Source: Dermatemys mawii
Taxonomy: Eukaryota > Chordata > Testudines > Dermatemydidae
Direction: 5' to 3'
Assembly (NCBI GenBank): GCA_007922305.1
Contig: ML677334.1
Coordinates: 16,332,764-16,396,763, forward strand
Length of the DNA: 64,000 bases
In this document: piece after piece, positions 11,518 through 23,290 of the stretch
How the letters are laid out: each line of letters opens with the position of its first letter
Numbering within the stretch: position 1 is the first letter of the stretch
Position numbers and translations under genes: made by a program
The notes under the pieces: generated by a model
Database searches by the model: none
What the model saw: only the letters and a program-made list of their open reading frames with translations
Told to the model about the DNA's origin: nothing

Positions 11518-11650
11518 CCCTTCACTCAGGTCTCCACGTTTTGGACATGTGGGCTTTCACCTCCTGTTCTCATTGAACATTGTTTAAAGCCTGCCTCACT
11601 GTCAGTCTGTATCTGAAGATTAACCATGAACATTAACCAAGCATGCTGCG

Positions 11651-12289
11651 TTTCCAGTGTAGCTTTTTGATATGATTGGCAGGAACTGCACTGTAAAATC
11701 CTTCACTCTGTAATGGTCTTAGAAGGGTTTATTGAACAAATCTACACATTGAACATCTGGTTGCAAATATCTATTCACATTCTGCAAACTTCCATACCAT
11801 TTTCTTCGGAAATCGAGGTCTAAACTTTTAGCCTACCAGACAAACAAACAAATGTATGGAATATACCACCCGGCGCATACCATCCAACTTGGTTTTGGAA
11901 AACAGAGCCCCAATTCCAGACCGACACATCACTCTCAGTTTTAGCTTGTTACACTCTGTTTATAATTGATTTGGTCCTGTCAGCTGCTTGTCTGTTTATC
12001 ACATGTAACCAATATACTTTCTCTGCTATTTCCAGTAACCTTTATGTGTAGCACAATTCACCAACAACTATATTGCCATGTCTAGCCAATGTAGTAATCT
12101 AATTTTGCTGCAAAAACATTGTTCTATTACTATTAAAACCTGCCAAGACCCACAAAATTATAATATTACTTTGAAGGTTGTAATGCATTGGTATAGTATA
12201 ATTTATATTCATAGCAAAATCTTAATTTGCATAGTTTAAAAATAAGCACTCATATTGGCCTGCCATACATTGCAATATTTTTATTGCAA
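11651..12289. other. No gene seen
   Basis: AT-rich sequence between the CR1 copy and a CA repeat. I recognise nothing else. Confidence 0.5.
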
Positions 12290-12323
12290 ACACACACACA
12301 CACACAGACACACATACACACAC
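12290..12323. repeat. (CA)n microsatellite
   Basis: An interrupted CA/CACATA run. It is the source of the apparent VCVCVSVCVC peptide on the other strand, which is not a gene. Confidence 0.95.
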
Positions 12324-12740
12324 TTTTTCCTTTGCTACTTCATTTGTTTTCTCATCACAAATATCAGCTATTCTCAGCCATACAGTCATTTCTCTTTTGT
12401 GAGAGCACTGAGAAAAGAGCAAGGGAACAGCTAGCTAAGGACACCCTTGACACCAGTGTCCCTGTGAACTGATTTCAGAGAAGAAATTGATAGAGAAGGT
12501 CAGAGAAGATGTAGAAAATTTACTAGATTTTGTCCCCTCAGAGTGGGACAGGAGGCTGCTCTGCAGATTTTTAAGGACATAAATCTGTAAGGTAACAATT
12601 GCAACAGCTTTCAGAGGCAGGTCACACCATAAATTGTACAGGACCCCTTATCTATCACACCCTACTCAATAAATAAATAAAAGAAGAGCGGGAGATTGAG
12701 CTATAGAAACAGTACATAAACAGAGGTAGCAGGTTTGTAG
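12324..12740. other. No gene seen
   Basis: Mixed-composition sequence with no identified element. GC content rises sharply at its right edge. Confidence 0.45.
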
Positions 12741-13910
12741 AAATTTTGGTGGTGCCCAGAACTTGCCCCTGCCCAAACTCTACCCCCACAAACAATGCCC
12801 CTGCACCTGCCCATGGCTCTGGGAGGGAGTTTGGGTGGGGGAGGAGGTCTGGGGTGCAGGGCCTAGGCTGGGGCAGGTGTTTGGGGTGCAGGAGGGGTGC
12901 AGGGTGCAGGCTCTGGGAGGGATTTTGGGGATGGGAGGAGGTGCAGAGGGAGGAGGTGCAGGGGTGAGGGGTGTGGGATGAGGGCTTTGGGGTGTGGCTG
13001 CAGATAAGGGGTTTGAGTATGGGAGGGGCTCAGGGAGAGAGTAGAGGTGTAGGGGGTGAGAGCTCTGTCTGGGGCTGAGAATGAGGGTTTTGGGAGGTGG
13101 GAGGGGTTCAGGACTGGGGCAGAGGGTTAGGGTGCCGGGGGATGAGAGCTCTGACTGGGACTGGAGATGAGGCGTTTGGGATGTTGAGGGGCTCAGGGCA
13201 GAGGGTAGGGTATGGGGGTGTGAAGGCTCTGGATGGGGGTGTAGGTTCTGGAGTGGGGCAGAGATGGGGATGAGTCTGGGGTGAGGCAGGCTGCTCCGGG
13301 ACTGGGGCCAGAGAGGAGGACTCCCCCTAGCCCTTTCCCTCCCGGAAGCAATGAGTTCAGCTCCCAGCAGCACACTCACCCCCACCACTGTCACTGCATG
13401 TGTTTCTAGGGCCCCTCTCAAGTCCAGGAATCTCCCTTGCCTCCCCTGTGGTGGGTGCTAGGGGGTGCTGTGTGCGCCTCCTCCCCTGCTGTTGCTGCTC
13501 ACTGTAGCCTCACTCGGGGTGAGGGATGGGGCTGCCCCCTTACCTAGCATGGGGCAGGAGCAGTGACTGTGGGCAGGGGGGTGGGGGGCTGTGCTGGAGG
13601 GTCCTGCCGAAAAAGGGAAGGGTCTGAGATGGAAGGGCAGGCTCAGGGTCAGCCTGCCCTGGCAGCACGGGATGGCGGGCACTAGGACCCTGCGGCAGCA
13701 GTTGCTGTGGGGAGGGAGCACGGAGCTACAGGTAGGAGGAAGGCAGGCTCTGCTCTGGGGCCTGGGGAGGTGCATGGGGGCAGCAAGGGGATGCCAAGGA
13801 ACACTCGGGTGGGGGGAGCACCCGGCCCCAAATATTGGTGGAGCGGGGCCCCTGGGCTCTGAATACTGCTGGTGCCTCTACACCACAAAGAAATATAACT
13901 CGCCACCCCT
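12740..13910. mobile_element. GC-rich non-autonomous element with G-rich internal repeats
   Basis: A sharply bounded block that is GC-rich against AT-rich flanks. From about 12820 to 13270 it consists of imperfect G-rich repeats. A TGAGAGCTCTG-type phrase starts at 13057 and 13143 and recurs in altered form at 13221, giving periods of about 78-86 bp. Edges are near GGTGGTGCCCAGAACTTGCC on the left and ACTCGCCACCCCTG on the right. From memory this resembles non-autonomous DNA transposons common in turtle genomes, but I could not prove TIRs or a TSD. The 213-codon minus frame at 12780-13421 is a proline/serine-rich shadow of the repeat. Confidence 0.5.
12820..13270 (+). repeat. G-rich imperfect tandem repeat, G-quadruplex-prone strand
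   Basis: Dense runs of three to five G on the plus strand, with imperfect units of about 78-86 bp. The plus strand would satisfy simple G-quadruplex patterns at many places. Confidence 0.7.
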
Positions 13911-15395
13911 GTATTATCTACTTTGTATTTTATGAGCATTGGTATTTTCTGCTTCTGCATTTGACAGTGCACATATAGACAAAGCTTTTGCTTTGCACAG
14001 AGATACCACACATGGTGGAAGTGTGATATGGGTGAAAGAATTCCATGGGATGAAAAACATAATGGAGTTGGCCTGAGGAAGTATTGCCAGTACAAAAGCA
14101 GCAAGAGACATGTTTTTATAACAACAAATTTCTGTTCCAAGGTTTTCCTTGGAAGATACAACTGTAAAGTAGAAACCTGTCCTGCTGATTGATGCACTGA
14201 ACTATTTCCCCCTCCCCTCCAAATTCTTAGTTACATTTACACAAGGAAAGCAAGAGAAAAAAAAAAGTAAATGGCTAGTATGTTTCAGTTCAGCAAATAC
14301 GTATAAATTCTTACATAATTAACAATGAAATCTTGGAGACTCATGTGGAATGGTAGTGTTGCAATACCTTAGCTAGGACTTCTTCTTGTTGTTGTTTTTG
14401 TAACGGAAACTTTAGATACTGCACTTTCATCGCATCTTTTTTCAAGACCTTTTAATACGTTCCCCACCATTTCTGATAGCTAACAGATTTTCTACTCTTC
14501 ATACCGTACAGTAATGTGTAAGATTTTGCAAACAGATGGAGTTTCTTGATGTGTATGTATTGTGATCTTAAGTGCTGTATCAGTCACACTTTTGTAACAA
14601 AGGTTTTAGACTTGCAGATACAATATCTGGTGTGCTGTCTTATTTTGATCTTATTGAAACGGCAGACACATTTAGGTTTCTATTATTTTTTTTCTTTGAC
14701 AGTGGTATTTTATAAGATCTAACAAGGATGAAACAATTTACTTTCTTATCTAAATGTATTTCACAGTAATTAACATATTAACTATAAATGAAGTGTAAAA
14801 AGTAAAGATGAGAGAACTTCAAAACTAATGGTATCCATGTTCCAGGTATTATAGTACTATCCTCTCTGCAGGCTGCTTTTTAGAATACATATGCAAATGT
14901 AATACATCTTTTTCTGGGTTTTTGATTTCTTATCTGATGATATTGTTCAGTAGCTTAAGAGCATGCGTAACCATGAAAATGGAGACAAAATGATAAGGAT
15001 CTGAGAGGATCTGGCTGGCTTCAACCAACTAGAATAGCATGAATAAACAGTCTTGATAATAGTTTATATAAGATCTGCCTTCATTGCTGTTTTTGTTGCT
15101 GAACCAGGTCTCAGTATTTGCAGTACTACCTCAGCACCTCCTGAAGCAACTGTAAGCGACCCAGAGAGGAATGGGTGCTATAAGTGAGAACTACCTGCAG
15201 GTTTGTTTGGAAGTGGTTTACGATGACTAGGTTAATTAATTGGAAAGGAAGATAGGGCGGGGAAAGTGATGGATTGGAGGTAGAGTGAGCTGCCTTGTGG
15301 CTTGATCTTTACTATTTGGGTGAATGTTGGTCCAAGCTATTTGGGGATTGGTTGGCATTGCTAAGCAGGATGTATTTTGAGCTTCATATTGGGTA
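13911..15395. other. AT-rich sequence, no gene
   Basis: No repeat family or coding signal recognised. Short open frames at 13682-14197 (minus) run across the border of the GC-rich element and are not credible. Confidence 0.5.
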
Positions 15396-15473
15396 ACTAA
15401 CTAGCGGTGTCCCTTCCATTAAACCTTAGAATAGAACAATGTTGTGTAGTGAGGTGGTGTGGATCTCCACACT

Positions 15474-15590
15474 GAGTTGCCGAGCCTGCCCTAAGCCCGC
15501 TATCCAAAAGAGTTGCTGAGCCTTCCCCATGCTCACTCCCCGGACGAGTTTCTAGGCCTGCCCTGCGCCAGCTACCCCGAGGAGCCCATG
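15474..15590. repeat. 36-bp tandem repeat, about 3 copies
   Basis: Units start GAGTTGC-GAGCCTGCCC at 15474, GAGTTGCTGAGCCTTCCCC at 15510 and GAGTTTCTAGGCCTGCCC at 15546, exactly 36 bp apart. A fourth decayed unit may start at 15582. 36 bp is 12 codons, but no matching family is recognised. Confidence 0.75.
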
Positions 15591-15869
15591 GTACTGGACC
15601 CCCTGAAGACACCACCCTGACCCAGGTACAACAAGAGGGGGAGTTAGGAAGTAGCCTGGAGGCAGCCGACCCTAGTCTGGCTGCAGCACTGCTAGAGCCT
15701 ATGTCAGTGTGTTGTGGCCAGGATCCCCACTGACACAGCAGCGGGTCTTCTGCCGATGCTAGGGCCTCCGGCTGGGATGCAGTGGAGTGGGAGGCCCTGC
15801 GTCCCCCCGTCCACCCAACTCGTGAGTGGCAGTCTCCCCCTCTCCCAGGCCTTTCGGAGGCTTGGGCCT

Positions 15870-16032
15870 ACTGTTACTGCTCAGCCCTGCTTGAGGGCCT
15901 GAACTCCTGATTCCTTATTGTCCCACCCTGATCTAGGGCCTGGTCTTAATACTGTTGTTGCTCAGCCCTGCCTGAGGGTCTGAGAGCTTGGTCCATTGTT
16001 GCCTTGCCCTGACCTGGGCCCAGGCATACTCC
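15870..16032. repeat. 81-bp tandem repeat, about 2 copies
   Basis: ACTGTTACTGCTCAGCCCTG at 15870 and ACTGTTGTTGCTCAGCCCTG at 15951 start two diverged 81-bp units. Each has a weaker half-unit similarity (CCCTGATCTAGGGCCTGG against CCCTGACCTGGGCCCAGG). Confidence 0.7.
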
Positions 16033-16135
16033 CGCGGCTGGACTAATTCCCCCAAAACATCATTGGTATCTAGGGAGGTGGTGTGGTTCCCCACCGCCCT
16101 GGAGAAAGACGAGCCCAGCTAACATCTCTACAGTT

Positions 16136-19100
16136 GTTAATACAGGTGACATGGAATACCTGAGGTGGTTACAAGAACTTGGATTCCTCAGTCCCTGTGA
16201 TAAAAGGCAGGGGTAGACAGGGCAAGACAATAACATTGTTCATTAATTGTACAATAGGCAAAAACCAATATTGAGATGGGGTTTAAGCTCAAATCCTTTG
16301 GCTTCATTATGTAACTCTTGGGAATGACTAGTTCTTTAGTTCTTGTATTAATTGCAGGTCAGTGACTAATCAGATTAATGCTATTCATCTATTGAGATAA
16401 TATGACCCCTCCCCCATGACTCAACAGCTCTCTATTTGGGAATAAAGCTTCTTGAGGCAATGGCAGATTTTATACCTGGCCCCTGTCTCTATCAGGGGGT
16501 GAACAAAATACAATGGATCCAAACCCTCTTCCCCCCAAAAAAGTTTGAAGTTCAAATAAAATGTTGAACTTGCACTAATCTCTGTTTAAAAACAGCACAG
16601 TGACACACACACAGCATTTTGATAATGGAATAGGCTCCACAAAATAGTTGGGATGTGTGATTATGAGAAGAGATAGCGTGTATTGATAAGAAGGCACTGC
16701 ATTACTGATATACAACACTAGCAATGTGTCTCCCTTTCCTGGGATAAAGAAAAGAAGTGAGGGCCACATGGGTAGACAAAGGAAAAGAACATTTGGGGAG
16801 GAACACTAAAAATTCACACTGCCTACTCTTCACCCCCCAACCACCCCAAAAAACTAACCAAAAACCTTAAGCAGAACTCTAGCTGCTCATATTTGTCTAC
16901 CAAACATCATTGCAAAAGCCCAGTATAGCACAGTGGTGGTCTTAATCCTGTCCTTCTAGCAGAGTTAAGTAGGTCAAGAACATGAAGGAGGCCATAACTG
17001 TATCTGCTCTCATTGCTACAGTTATGGGAAATGGAATTCTGTATGCACGCATTAAACTTTTCCATGACAGCATTAACATCGTGGGGGACTTGTACACCTG
17101 CCCTCCCCCGCGCTTTCATTAAAACCATCATTCGCACACACTAGTTTTTCAAGGTTAAAAGATAAAGGACAAAGCAATCTCAATAGCTGAAGCAGCTGTC
17201 TAAAACTCTAAGATATGTATATACACATAAAAGAATCACATTAATACTGTACACATATTTTTAGAATCATAAAGCATACTTAAACATACATTACTCAGTT
17301 TGATCTTCGGCTATTTCTAAGGCCCATGTGTCAGTTGTTTCTCTCTGGTTTCAGTAACCGTAACACGTAATGGCCTTGAATTGTAGTTTGCCATGGTTAT
17401 GACAGACAATTGCAAATGCAAACTAGTTGTACAGCATCGGTGCAGCCACTGTGATAGTGCTTCAGATGTCAGGTTGCGATGATATGGATTAATGCCAGAA
17501 TTGCTGTTCAACAATTTACAATAAGTATAACAACAATGCTGGGAAATTAGCTTTGAAAACAGAAAGTAACATCATAATGTGGTTATTAATCAGAAATTCT
17601 CTAAACATACTTGGTAGTAATTAGTGAGAACTTTGTATGTGTGGCTGACTCGACAAATCAGTTTCTGTTGTATTTAAATAAGTCCGGAGCAGATGTCAGA
17701 TCTGTCAACCCCATTTTTTCTAGCACAATACATAACTCTTCAAATGTATTTCTGTGCTTTAAAACCTCTCCCTATTTAGTTTTATACTGCCACACATCTA
17801 GCCCACTTGTTCTCTCCTCAACAAATCTGCACTGACAGATGTTACTTACAATTCTTATGAGTTTCATGTATAAGGCCAAATCGTTAAAGCATGGGGTCAG
17901 TATGCCTAAGCCAACTTTTGATGAAACATAGAAAATTCTCATTAATTCTAATAAGAATGTGGGGGAGGGGGTATTGTCCTGGGAAGAACAAGGTTGATAT
18001 ATGTAGAGGACAGGTAGAATGAGGATGAACAGGAGGGTACAAAAAACTACAGGGAAAATGTTCTGCAAAAGCATATATGAAAACATGGTCCTCAACACAA
18101 AGAGTTTATAATCTAAGATAACAAATCTAAGGGTGTGGGGAGAGGAATACAATCACTATCAGCTGGTTCTATAACTATCATAGTAACAATGAATATAACC
18201 AACTAAATAGTCTGTTCCTGGTATTTAATGGCATCACAGTTCTGAGCTTGTATGAATTTTTCCTGTATCAATTGTCTGATGATTCTTCAGTGCTGACACT
18301 GGAAAGCCATTCATACATTTCATTGCTTCACCTGAGTCAAAAGAGAAGAGGAATGGAAAACCATTAGGTGCTTGTCTGCTTCTCTTTGAACAACAATCCA
18401 ATTGATCTGTGCTGTTTTTCTTTCTTCTCTTGCTACTTGTGTTTCACATCATTTTCCCTCGCTGAATTGCCTGTTTTTATTATTATCACTGGGAGGAGCC
18501 CTGCATATCTTTATTACAGGTGATGATGTGTGAGTCAGAAAGGACCCCATTTGGCTCCTATATCCCAAGATGAGTTTTCAGAGCTGGTAGTTACAGTGAA
18601 AACTTCTTTTACTCGTAAGATAAGCAAATTTGAACTGAATTATTGATGGACATTAAAACGGAACTCTACTGTCCACTTTTACCATCATATTTTTGAGCAG
18701 AACCACATTTAGAGTAAGAACAAATTGGTAACGGATGGTTTTAGGGGGATGTTGCTTTGATTGTTGTGCCTTTTTATCATCACTATCCATTCATATATGG
18801 AAGAAGCACTTCACAAAGTATGGCATACTATTTTCTTTTATTTCTTTGCAAATTTTCCACTCAGATGATTGTAATCAAACCCCAAATATGCAAAAATGAC
18901 CTGGCTTCAGGTGTCATTTCAAACTTGAAACTCAAATCAGGCTTATTTAAAAAATCTGCTAAGTTTTGTAAACCTTTTGTAAACCCAATGGTTTTCACTG
19001 AGCTGTGCCTTGTATTTTGAAACCCTTTTCATATAAAGCAATGCACACAATGTTTTAGCAAGTGTACAGAATACTCACCTTAACGAAGTGTATAATTTCC

Positions 19101-19671
19101 CACCTGTACAACTTCTGTTGTATGAATATTGTACCTATTCAATATTTGTACACAAAGTAATGTCAAATGTCTAAAGTAAATCAGAAAAAAAAAGTCTCTT
19201 GTTGATCTTAGTTTGTTTGACAGGAATTTTAGGTGCTATTTGAAACAATAGTAGGTAAAATATTTTCATAAATGATTAACAGAATCATACTTACGACAAA
19301 ATTTTCAAAAGTACATAAATGACTTAGTTTTCTACATCCCATTTTCAAAAGTGAGTTGGGCACAAACACAAAGGGTAAATCTACACAGCAGAGAAAAACC
19401 TGTGCCAGTCACAGGTTTTTGTTTGTCATGTATGCAAATTCTTAGGATCCCAAATCTCCTTGAAAGTCAGTGGTTCTCAGGCTTCTAAACACTGACGTGA
19501 TTTTTTTAAAATGGTACTTTGCTGTCTAAGTCATTTAGACCCTCTTGAAAATTTTACTCTTAATCTTTTTGGGTACCTTCTACTGTTACTCTCCCTTCCT
19601 TCTACACCCATACAAGGAAGACATCTAATTCTAGCCCATTTGTAGATGACATTGGCAGACTTAGTTTTCTC
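16136..19671. other. AT-rich sequence, no defended gene
   Basis: No confident repeat is seen except a minus-strand open frame at 16907-17137 listed separately. The frames at 17772-18152 (minus) and 18757-19020 (plus) lack recognisable motifs. Phrases near 19320-19560 such as TTGAAAATTTTAC resemble common reptile SINE-like tails, but weakly. Confidence 0.45.
16907..17137 (-). pseudogene. Unidentified 76-codon open frame
   Basis: Minus-strand frame with a non-low-complexity composition, for example VPHDVNAVMEKFNACIQNS and RTGLRPPLCYTGLLQ. It looks more protein-like than nearby chance frames and may be an exapted or decayed transposon fragment. I do not recognise the family. No splice sites, promoter or neighbouring coding parts were found to support it as a gene. 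Confidence 0.25.
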
Positions 19672-19943
19672 TGAGTATGTCTTCACTATCCGCCAGATCA
19701 GCGGTTAGCGATCAATCTATCGGAGATCGATTTATCGTGTCTTGTTTAAATGTGATAAATTGATCCCCAAAGGCTCTCCCCGTTGATTCCAGAACTCCAG
19801 CTCGCCAAGAGGTGCAAGTGGAATCGACGAAGGAGCCCGCTGCCACTGTGAGGACACCAGGTAAGGCAGGTAAGGTTATTCACGTAGCTGAATTTGTGTA
19901 TCTTAGGTTGACCCCACTCCCCTGCTAGTGTAGACCAAGCCTT
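19672..19943. mobile_element. PIF/Harbinger-type MITE (about 270 bp)
   Basis: The left end reads GAGTATGTCTTCACTATC. The right end, on the other strand, reads AAGGCTTGGTCTACACTA. They share a TGTCTNCACTA-like terminal repeat of the kind common in turtle MITEs. Inside is an inverted pair GATCGATTTATCG and TGATAAATTGATC. The middle is GC-rich against AT-rich flanks. A target duplication could not be fixed. Confidence 0.7.
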
Positions 19944-20639
19944 TGATGTGGGCAGTCTAGGTGGAGGCTTTCCTGTTTCTGGCAGACCAATTTGGCACGT
20001 CCTGAAAATGCTTTCTTGTCAATGTATTGCAGTTGGTACTGATTACAAGAGCAACACTTTTCACTATCAGATATTTTCAGTCAGACCTGAAGGATATTGG
20101 CCCTGGTGGATGCCTTCTCTCCAATATTTCTGTTACACAGAAGTTATCCGTGATAAAGGACAAGAGAAGTATAATTTCATTCTGGTGACCTGATTAGATT
20201 GGGACCTTCTCTTCCCAGCACTTAGTTGTACACCTAAACTCTTTGATGGTCAACGCATCACAAGGGATCCTTTCCAACAAGGGAAATGGCTCCCTTGAAA
20301 GTCGACAATGTACCTCAGGGATAAGACATATGTCTTGATTTTAACCTGCCATCAAAGGGATATTTGATACCTGATCTGCTATATAAGCTCCCTGCCCCCT
20401 GAGATCCTGATCATCACATGCACAGTTGAGATGGAGGGCGAAGTCTTCAGCACTATCTGTTTCAGGAGTAAAGCAGCAGAGAAACCCTGCCACTTCAGGG
20501 TAGCTCCCAGCACTGGAGAACACGTCCCAAGGGAACAATATTTGCCCTACACACTGTTGATTTCTCACTATGCAATCTCCGGTGGTGCCAGATACATTTT
20601 TCTAAAGGACCTAGGTGACTTAGGCTCCTATGCCTATTT
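19944..20639. other. No gene seen
   Basis: Mixed-composition sequence. Open frames at 19948-20193 and 20341-20568 have no recognised motifs. Confidence 0.45.
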
Positions 20640-20800
20640 CCATAAGTGGCTTAACCTCTGCTCCTTGATTCCTGAACTATGAAATGGGGATAACAATACT
20701 TTCCTTTGTTTAGCTTGTAAGGTTTAATTGTAAGGTTTTTGGGGCAAGGACAGATTTGATCATTTTGTTTGTAAATGACCCAGCAAATTGGGGGTTCATT
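20640..20800 (+). mobile_element. MIR/L2-like SINE tail
   Basis: Contains GAAATGGGGATAACAATACT followed by GCTTGTAAGGTTTAATTGTA and TTTTTGGGGCAAGGACAG, the characteristic 3' part of MIR-like SINEs in amniotes. Confidence 0.7.
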
Positions 20801-21697
20801 CTAGGCATTGTCACAAAAAAAAGAGATAAATAATTATAGTAGTAGCAGATGGCACTACTTTTAATTCACCTCTCAAATAAATCCAAGAGATGTTATTTGT
20901 GAATCCAACCTTTAATATCAGTTTCGTGGAATTAATCCGTTTCTAATTGGCATGTGTTTTCTCTTTCAAATCAGAAATCTGACTCCTACATTGCATAATC
21001 TTTCATTCTCTTAATGTTCCATTTTGAATGCATTGCTTTTAAGCCTAGCCTTTGTATTTTGTTCCCATGTCGCTCAATACTGATTTCCTTCCCAAGTCAT
21101 ACCACGCTGTTTCCCTGCCCTTTTGTGATTTAGCACCAGTATATTCTCAGAACTTTAGGTTCTCCCTCTGTGACCTCACTACTTGTGGAATATATGGCAG
21201 TAGTAAATCCTTTGAAAACATCCATCAATTATCTGTGCTTATCCAGAAAATCCTCACTCATTTCATCTGCTTCATAAGCCTTATTTTTTTTAATTCCCAT
21301 TGAAACTGCTTAACTTCCTCTTTGAACTTTTTTAAATAATGAGTTTAATATTCTACCTGTTAGTTTAAGATTGTGTGACACTCACCTTCCATATAAACAC
21401 ATTCCTTACCAATGTTACATAAATATTTATGAACTCTCAAACTTTCATGCAGTTGTTATATTTCCCCATTTAAAACAAAAATCTTCATTTCATTCTTAGT
21501 CTTTCTGACTTTTCTTACATGCCCTTATGTTTGTATTCCTTTCCTAAGTATTTTGAATTTTCTATTGCTTGTACTCCACAATGACTTCTTACCCAGTTGC
21601 TGTAGGAGAGCAAATCAAGATGCAAACCTATTTTCAGTATATTGGAACCAGTTCTGCCTCCAGATATGCAAAGCTAACTTTCATTAACCACAAAGAT

Positions 21698-21747
21698 TGT
21701 CTGTCTAGCTGTCTGTCTGTCTTTCTGTCTATCTATCTAATCTATCA
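21698..21747. repeat. (TCTG)n/(TCTA)n microsatellite
   Basis: Imperfect tetranucleotide run. Confidence 0.85.
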
Positions 21748-22800
21748 GATAAATTCTGACTTCGGTACAGCTTTTATCATGAATACAAGCCTCAGACCTC
21801 TACTTTGCAAACACCTATGCTTAAGAATGGTCTCCTGAGATCCAGGGGTGTTACTCATGTGCACAAAGGACCTCATGTGAGGAAGTATTTGCAGGACCAA
21901 GGCCACACACTGATGTCCCGGCAGCTGTGCAGTTGCACTGGAACCACGCACCATACTCATGTTCAGTGCTTCACATCCCAGGATGAGATTTTGCCATCAC
22001 TCACAGCTCTGCAATGGCATAGCACTTGGCTTTCTCAACTCTTGTGCTGGGGAGAATGAAGAAAGCTTCTGCACCCTTTTCCCCCTGGCACTAGTTCAGC
22101 TATGCTGACTGGCACATAGCCTTTCTCAAACTCAGCAAGTAAACAGACTGTTTTAAAAAAAAATATGTAGAACACATTTCCTGTACTTCAGGTATCAGGT
22201 CATTGCAGAAGACAAATAAACAGATGCTTCTACTTTTGTAAGCTTTCAGAGATTTTTGAGAAGGTACACAATACATGATACATAACCTTTGAATCACTGC
22301 ACTGTAAATTCCATAGATATCTGTTCAGCAGGGAATAATGTTAGAATGCAGGAGGATTTTGAAGAATAATTAAAAGAGGGAGCCACTCTAGGAGTGAGGC
22401 AGCAAAAGTAATAGGTTTGACTGGGGAGAAATGTTAGACAAGGAAAGACAATCTCTTCAACTATAACAAATGCAATGCTGGAATAACAGCCTGGCTTCTA
22501 ATACTCACTTATCTCAATGATCATATACATGTTTCATAAACAGCAGATTATACTTTTACTCTTAGGGCCCAATTTTGAAAGATGCCCTGTACTTTTTAGG
22601 CACAGTTTTGTTCATCTTTCCATCCATATTTAGCACCCACAGCAACAGGATTTAAGCATTAATGATGGCACCCACAAAACTGAAGATAGATTTCAGACCC
22701 ATTTTCCTTTTAATGTCAGGCTGAAAGGTAATGTTCACGGAACCTTGGGTCAGATCTACATTTTTTTTCCTTCTCTATAGCTATTTATATTTTAGTTGGG

Positions 22801-22830
22801 TTCTTTCTTCCTTTCCTTTCCTTTCCTTTT
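22801..22830. repeat. (CTTTC)n polypyrimidine tract
   Basis: Repeated CTTTC units on the plus strand. Confidence 0.85.
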
Positions 22831-23099
22831 CAAAAATCTATTTTCATGCTTAGGGTGGGAAATTTTGTATATTTTCTATTGGCCTCTGATTTTACCCGGT
22901 TCCTTCCAATGAATCACTATTTGCTGTCTTTAACCACCAGGCAACACTGTCTTAATCTAGAGAGACATGCAATCAAAGAAATAGACTAGAAGAATGAAAG
23001 CTGATGAGGCAAAATGAAAGAGAATAGACTGCTGAAGACAGCCATTAGAGTCAACCTCTTACCTTAAGGGGGAAAAAGCAAAAAATATATAATAGTAAT

Positions 23100-23290
23100 A
23101 ATCACACCTAGCTCTTATATAACACTTTATATCTGTGGCTCTCAATGGATTTTATAACAGAAGAAAGAATATTTAGCTCCATTTTACAGATGGGGAAGTG
23201 AGGCACAGAGGTGAAGTGACTTGCATAAGGTCATCCAGTCAGCCATTCATCAACAGACGTTGATCCACACACCTTGTCTCTAGTATTCTG
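23100..23290 (-). mobile_element. MIR SINE, minus strand
   Basis: Contains CCATTTTACAGATGGGGAAG, TGAGGCACAGAGGTGAAGTG and ACTTGCATAAGGTCATCCAG, the antisense of the conserved MIR core and tail. Confidence 0.85.

Larger units (their letters stand above)
9075..11650 (-). mobile_element. CR1 LINE, minus strand, internally deleted
   Basis: The 3' end lies at about 9075, where the antisense of the CR1 tail reads TAGAAGGGACCTAGATAGGT. Reading leftward on the minus strand from about 11517, an open frame carries CLYTNARSLGNKQEELEIL, the N-terminal start of the CR1 endonuclease. Toward the 3' end are GTREQFSSTCK-like and EHWNKLPREVVQ-like pieces (about 9640-9480), the C-terminal part of ORF2. Total length is only about 2.3 kb once the nested MITE is removed, so a large part of RT is missing; the deletion falls around 10140-10200. 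The sequence belongs to a different CR1 subfamily from the copy at 5430-8501. Confidence 0.88.
15396..16135. repeat. GC-rich block with two tandem-repeat arrays
   Basis: A GC-rich island of about 740 bp in AT-rich flanks. It holds a 36-bp tandem array and an 81-bp tandem array (separate entries). Related phrases AGGTGGTGTGG-TC-CCAC occur at both ends (about 15452-15470 and 16075-16097). It resembles a retroelement leader or LTR-associated sequence of turtles, but I could not confirm ends or a reading frame. Confidence 0.5.
20801..23099. other. AT-rich sequence with short simple repeats, no gene
   Basis: Nothing coding is recognised. It contains a TCTG/TCTA microsatellite and a CTTTC pyrimidine tract, listed separately. 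Confidence 0.5.

Noticed and set aside
12222..12422. Cysteine/valine-repeat peptide
   Set aside because: Translation of the CA microsatellite.
12780..13421. 213-codon minus-strand open frame
   Set aside because: Proline/serine-rich translation of the G-rich repeat. The low-complexity tandem structure explains the lack of stops.
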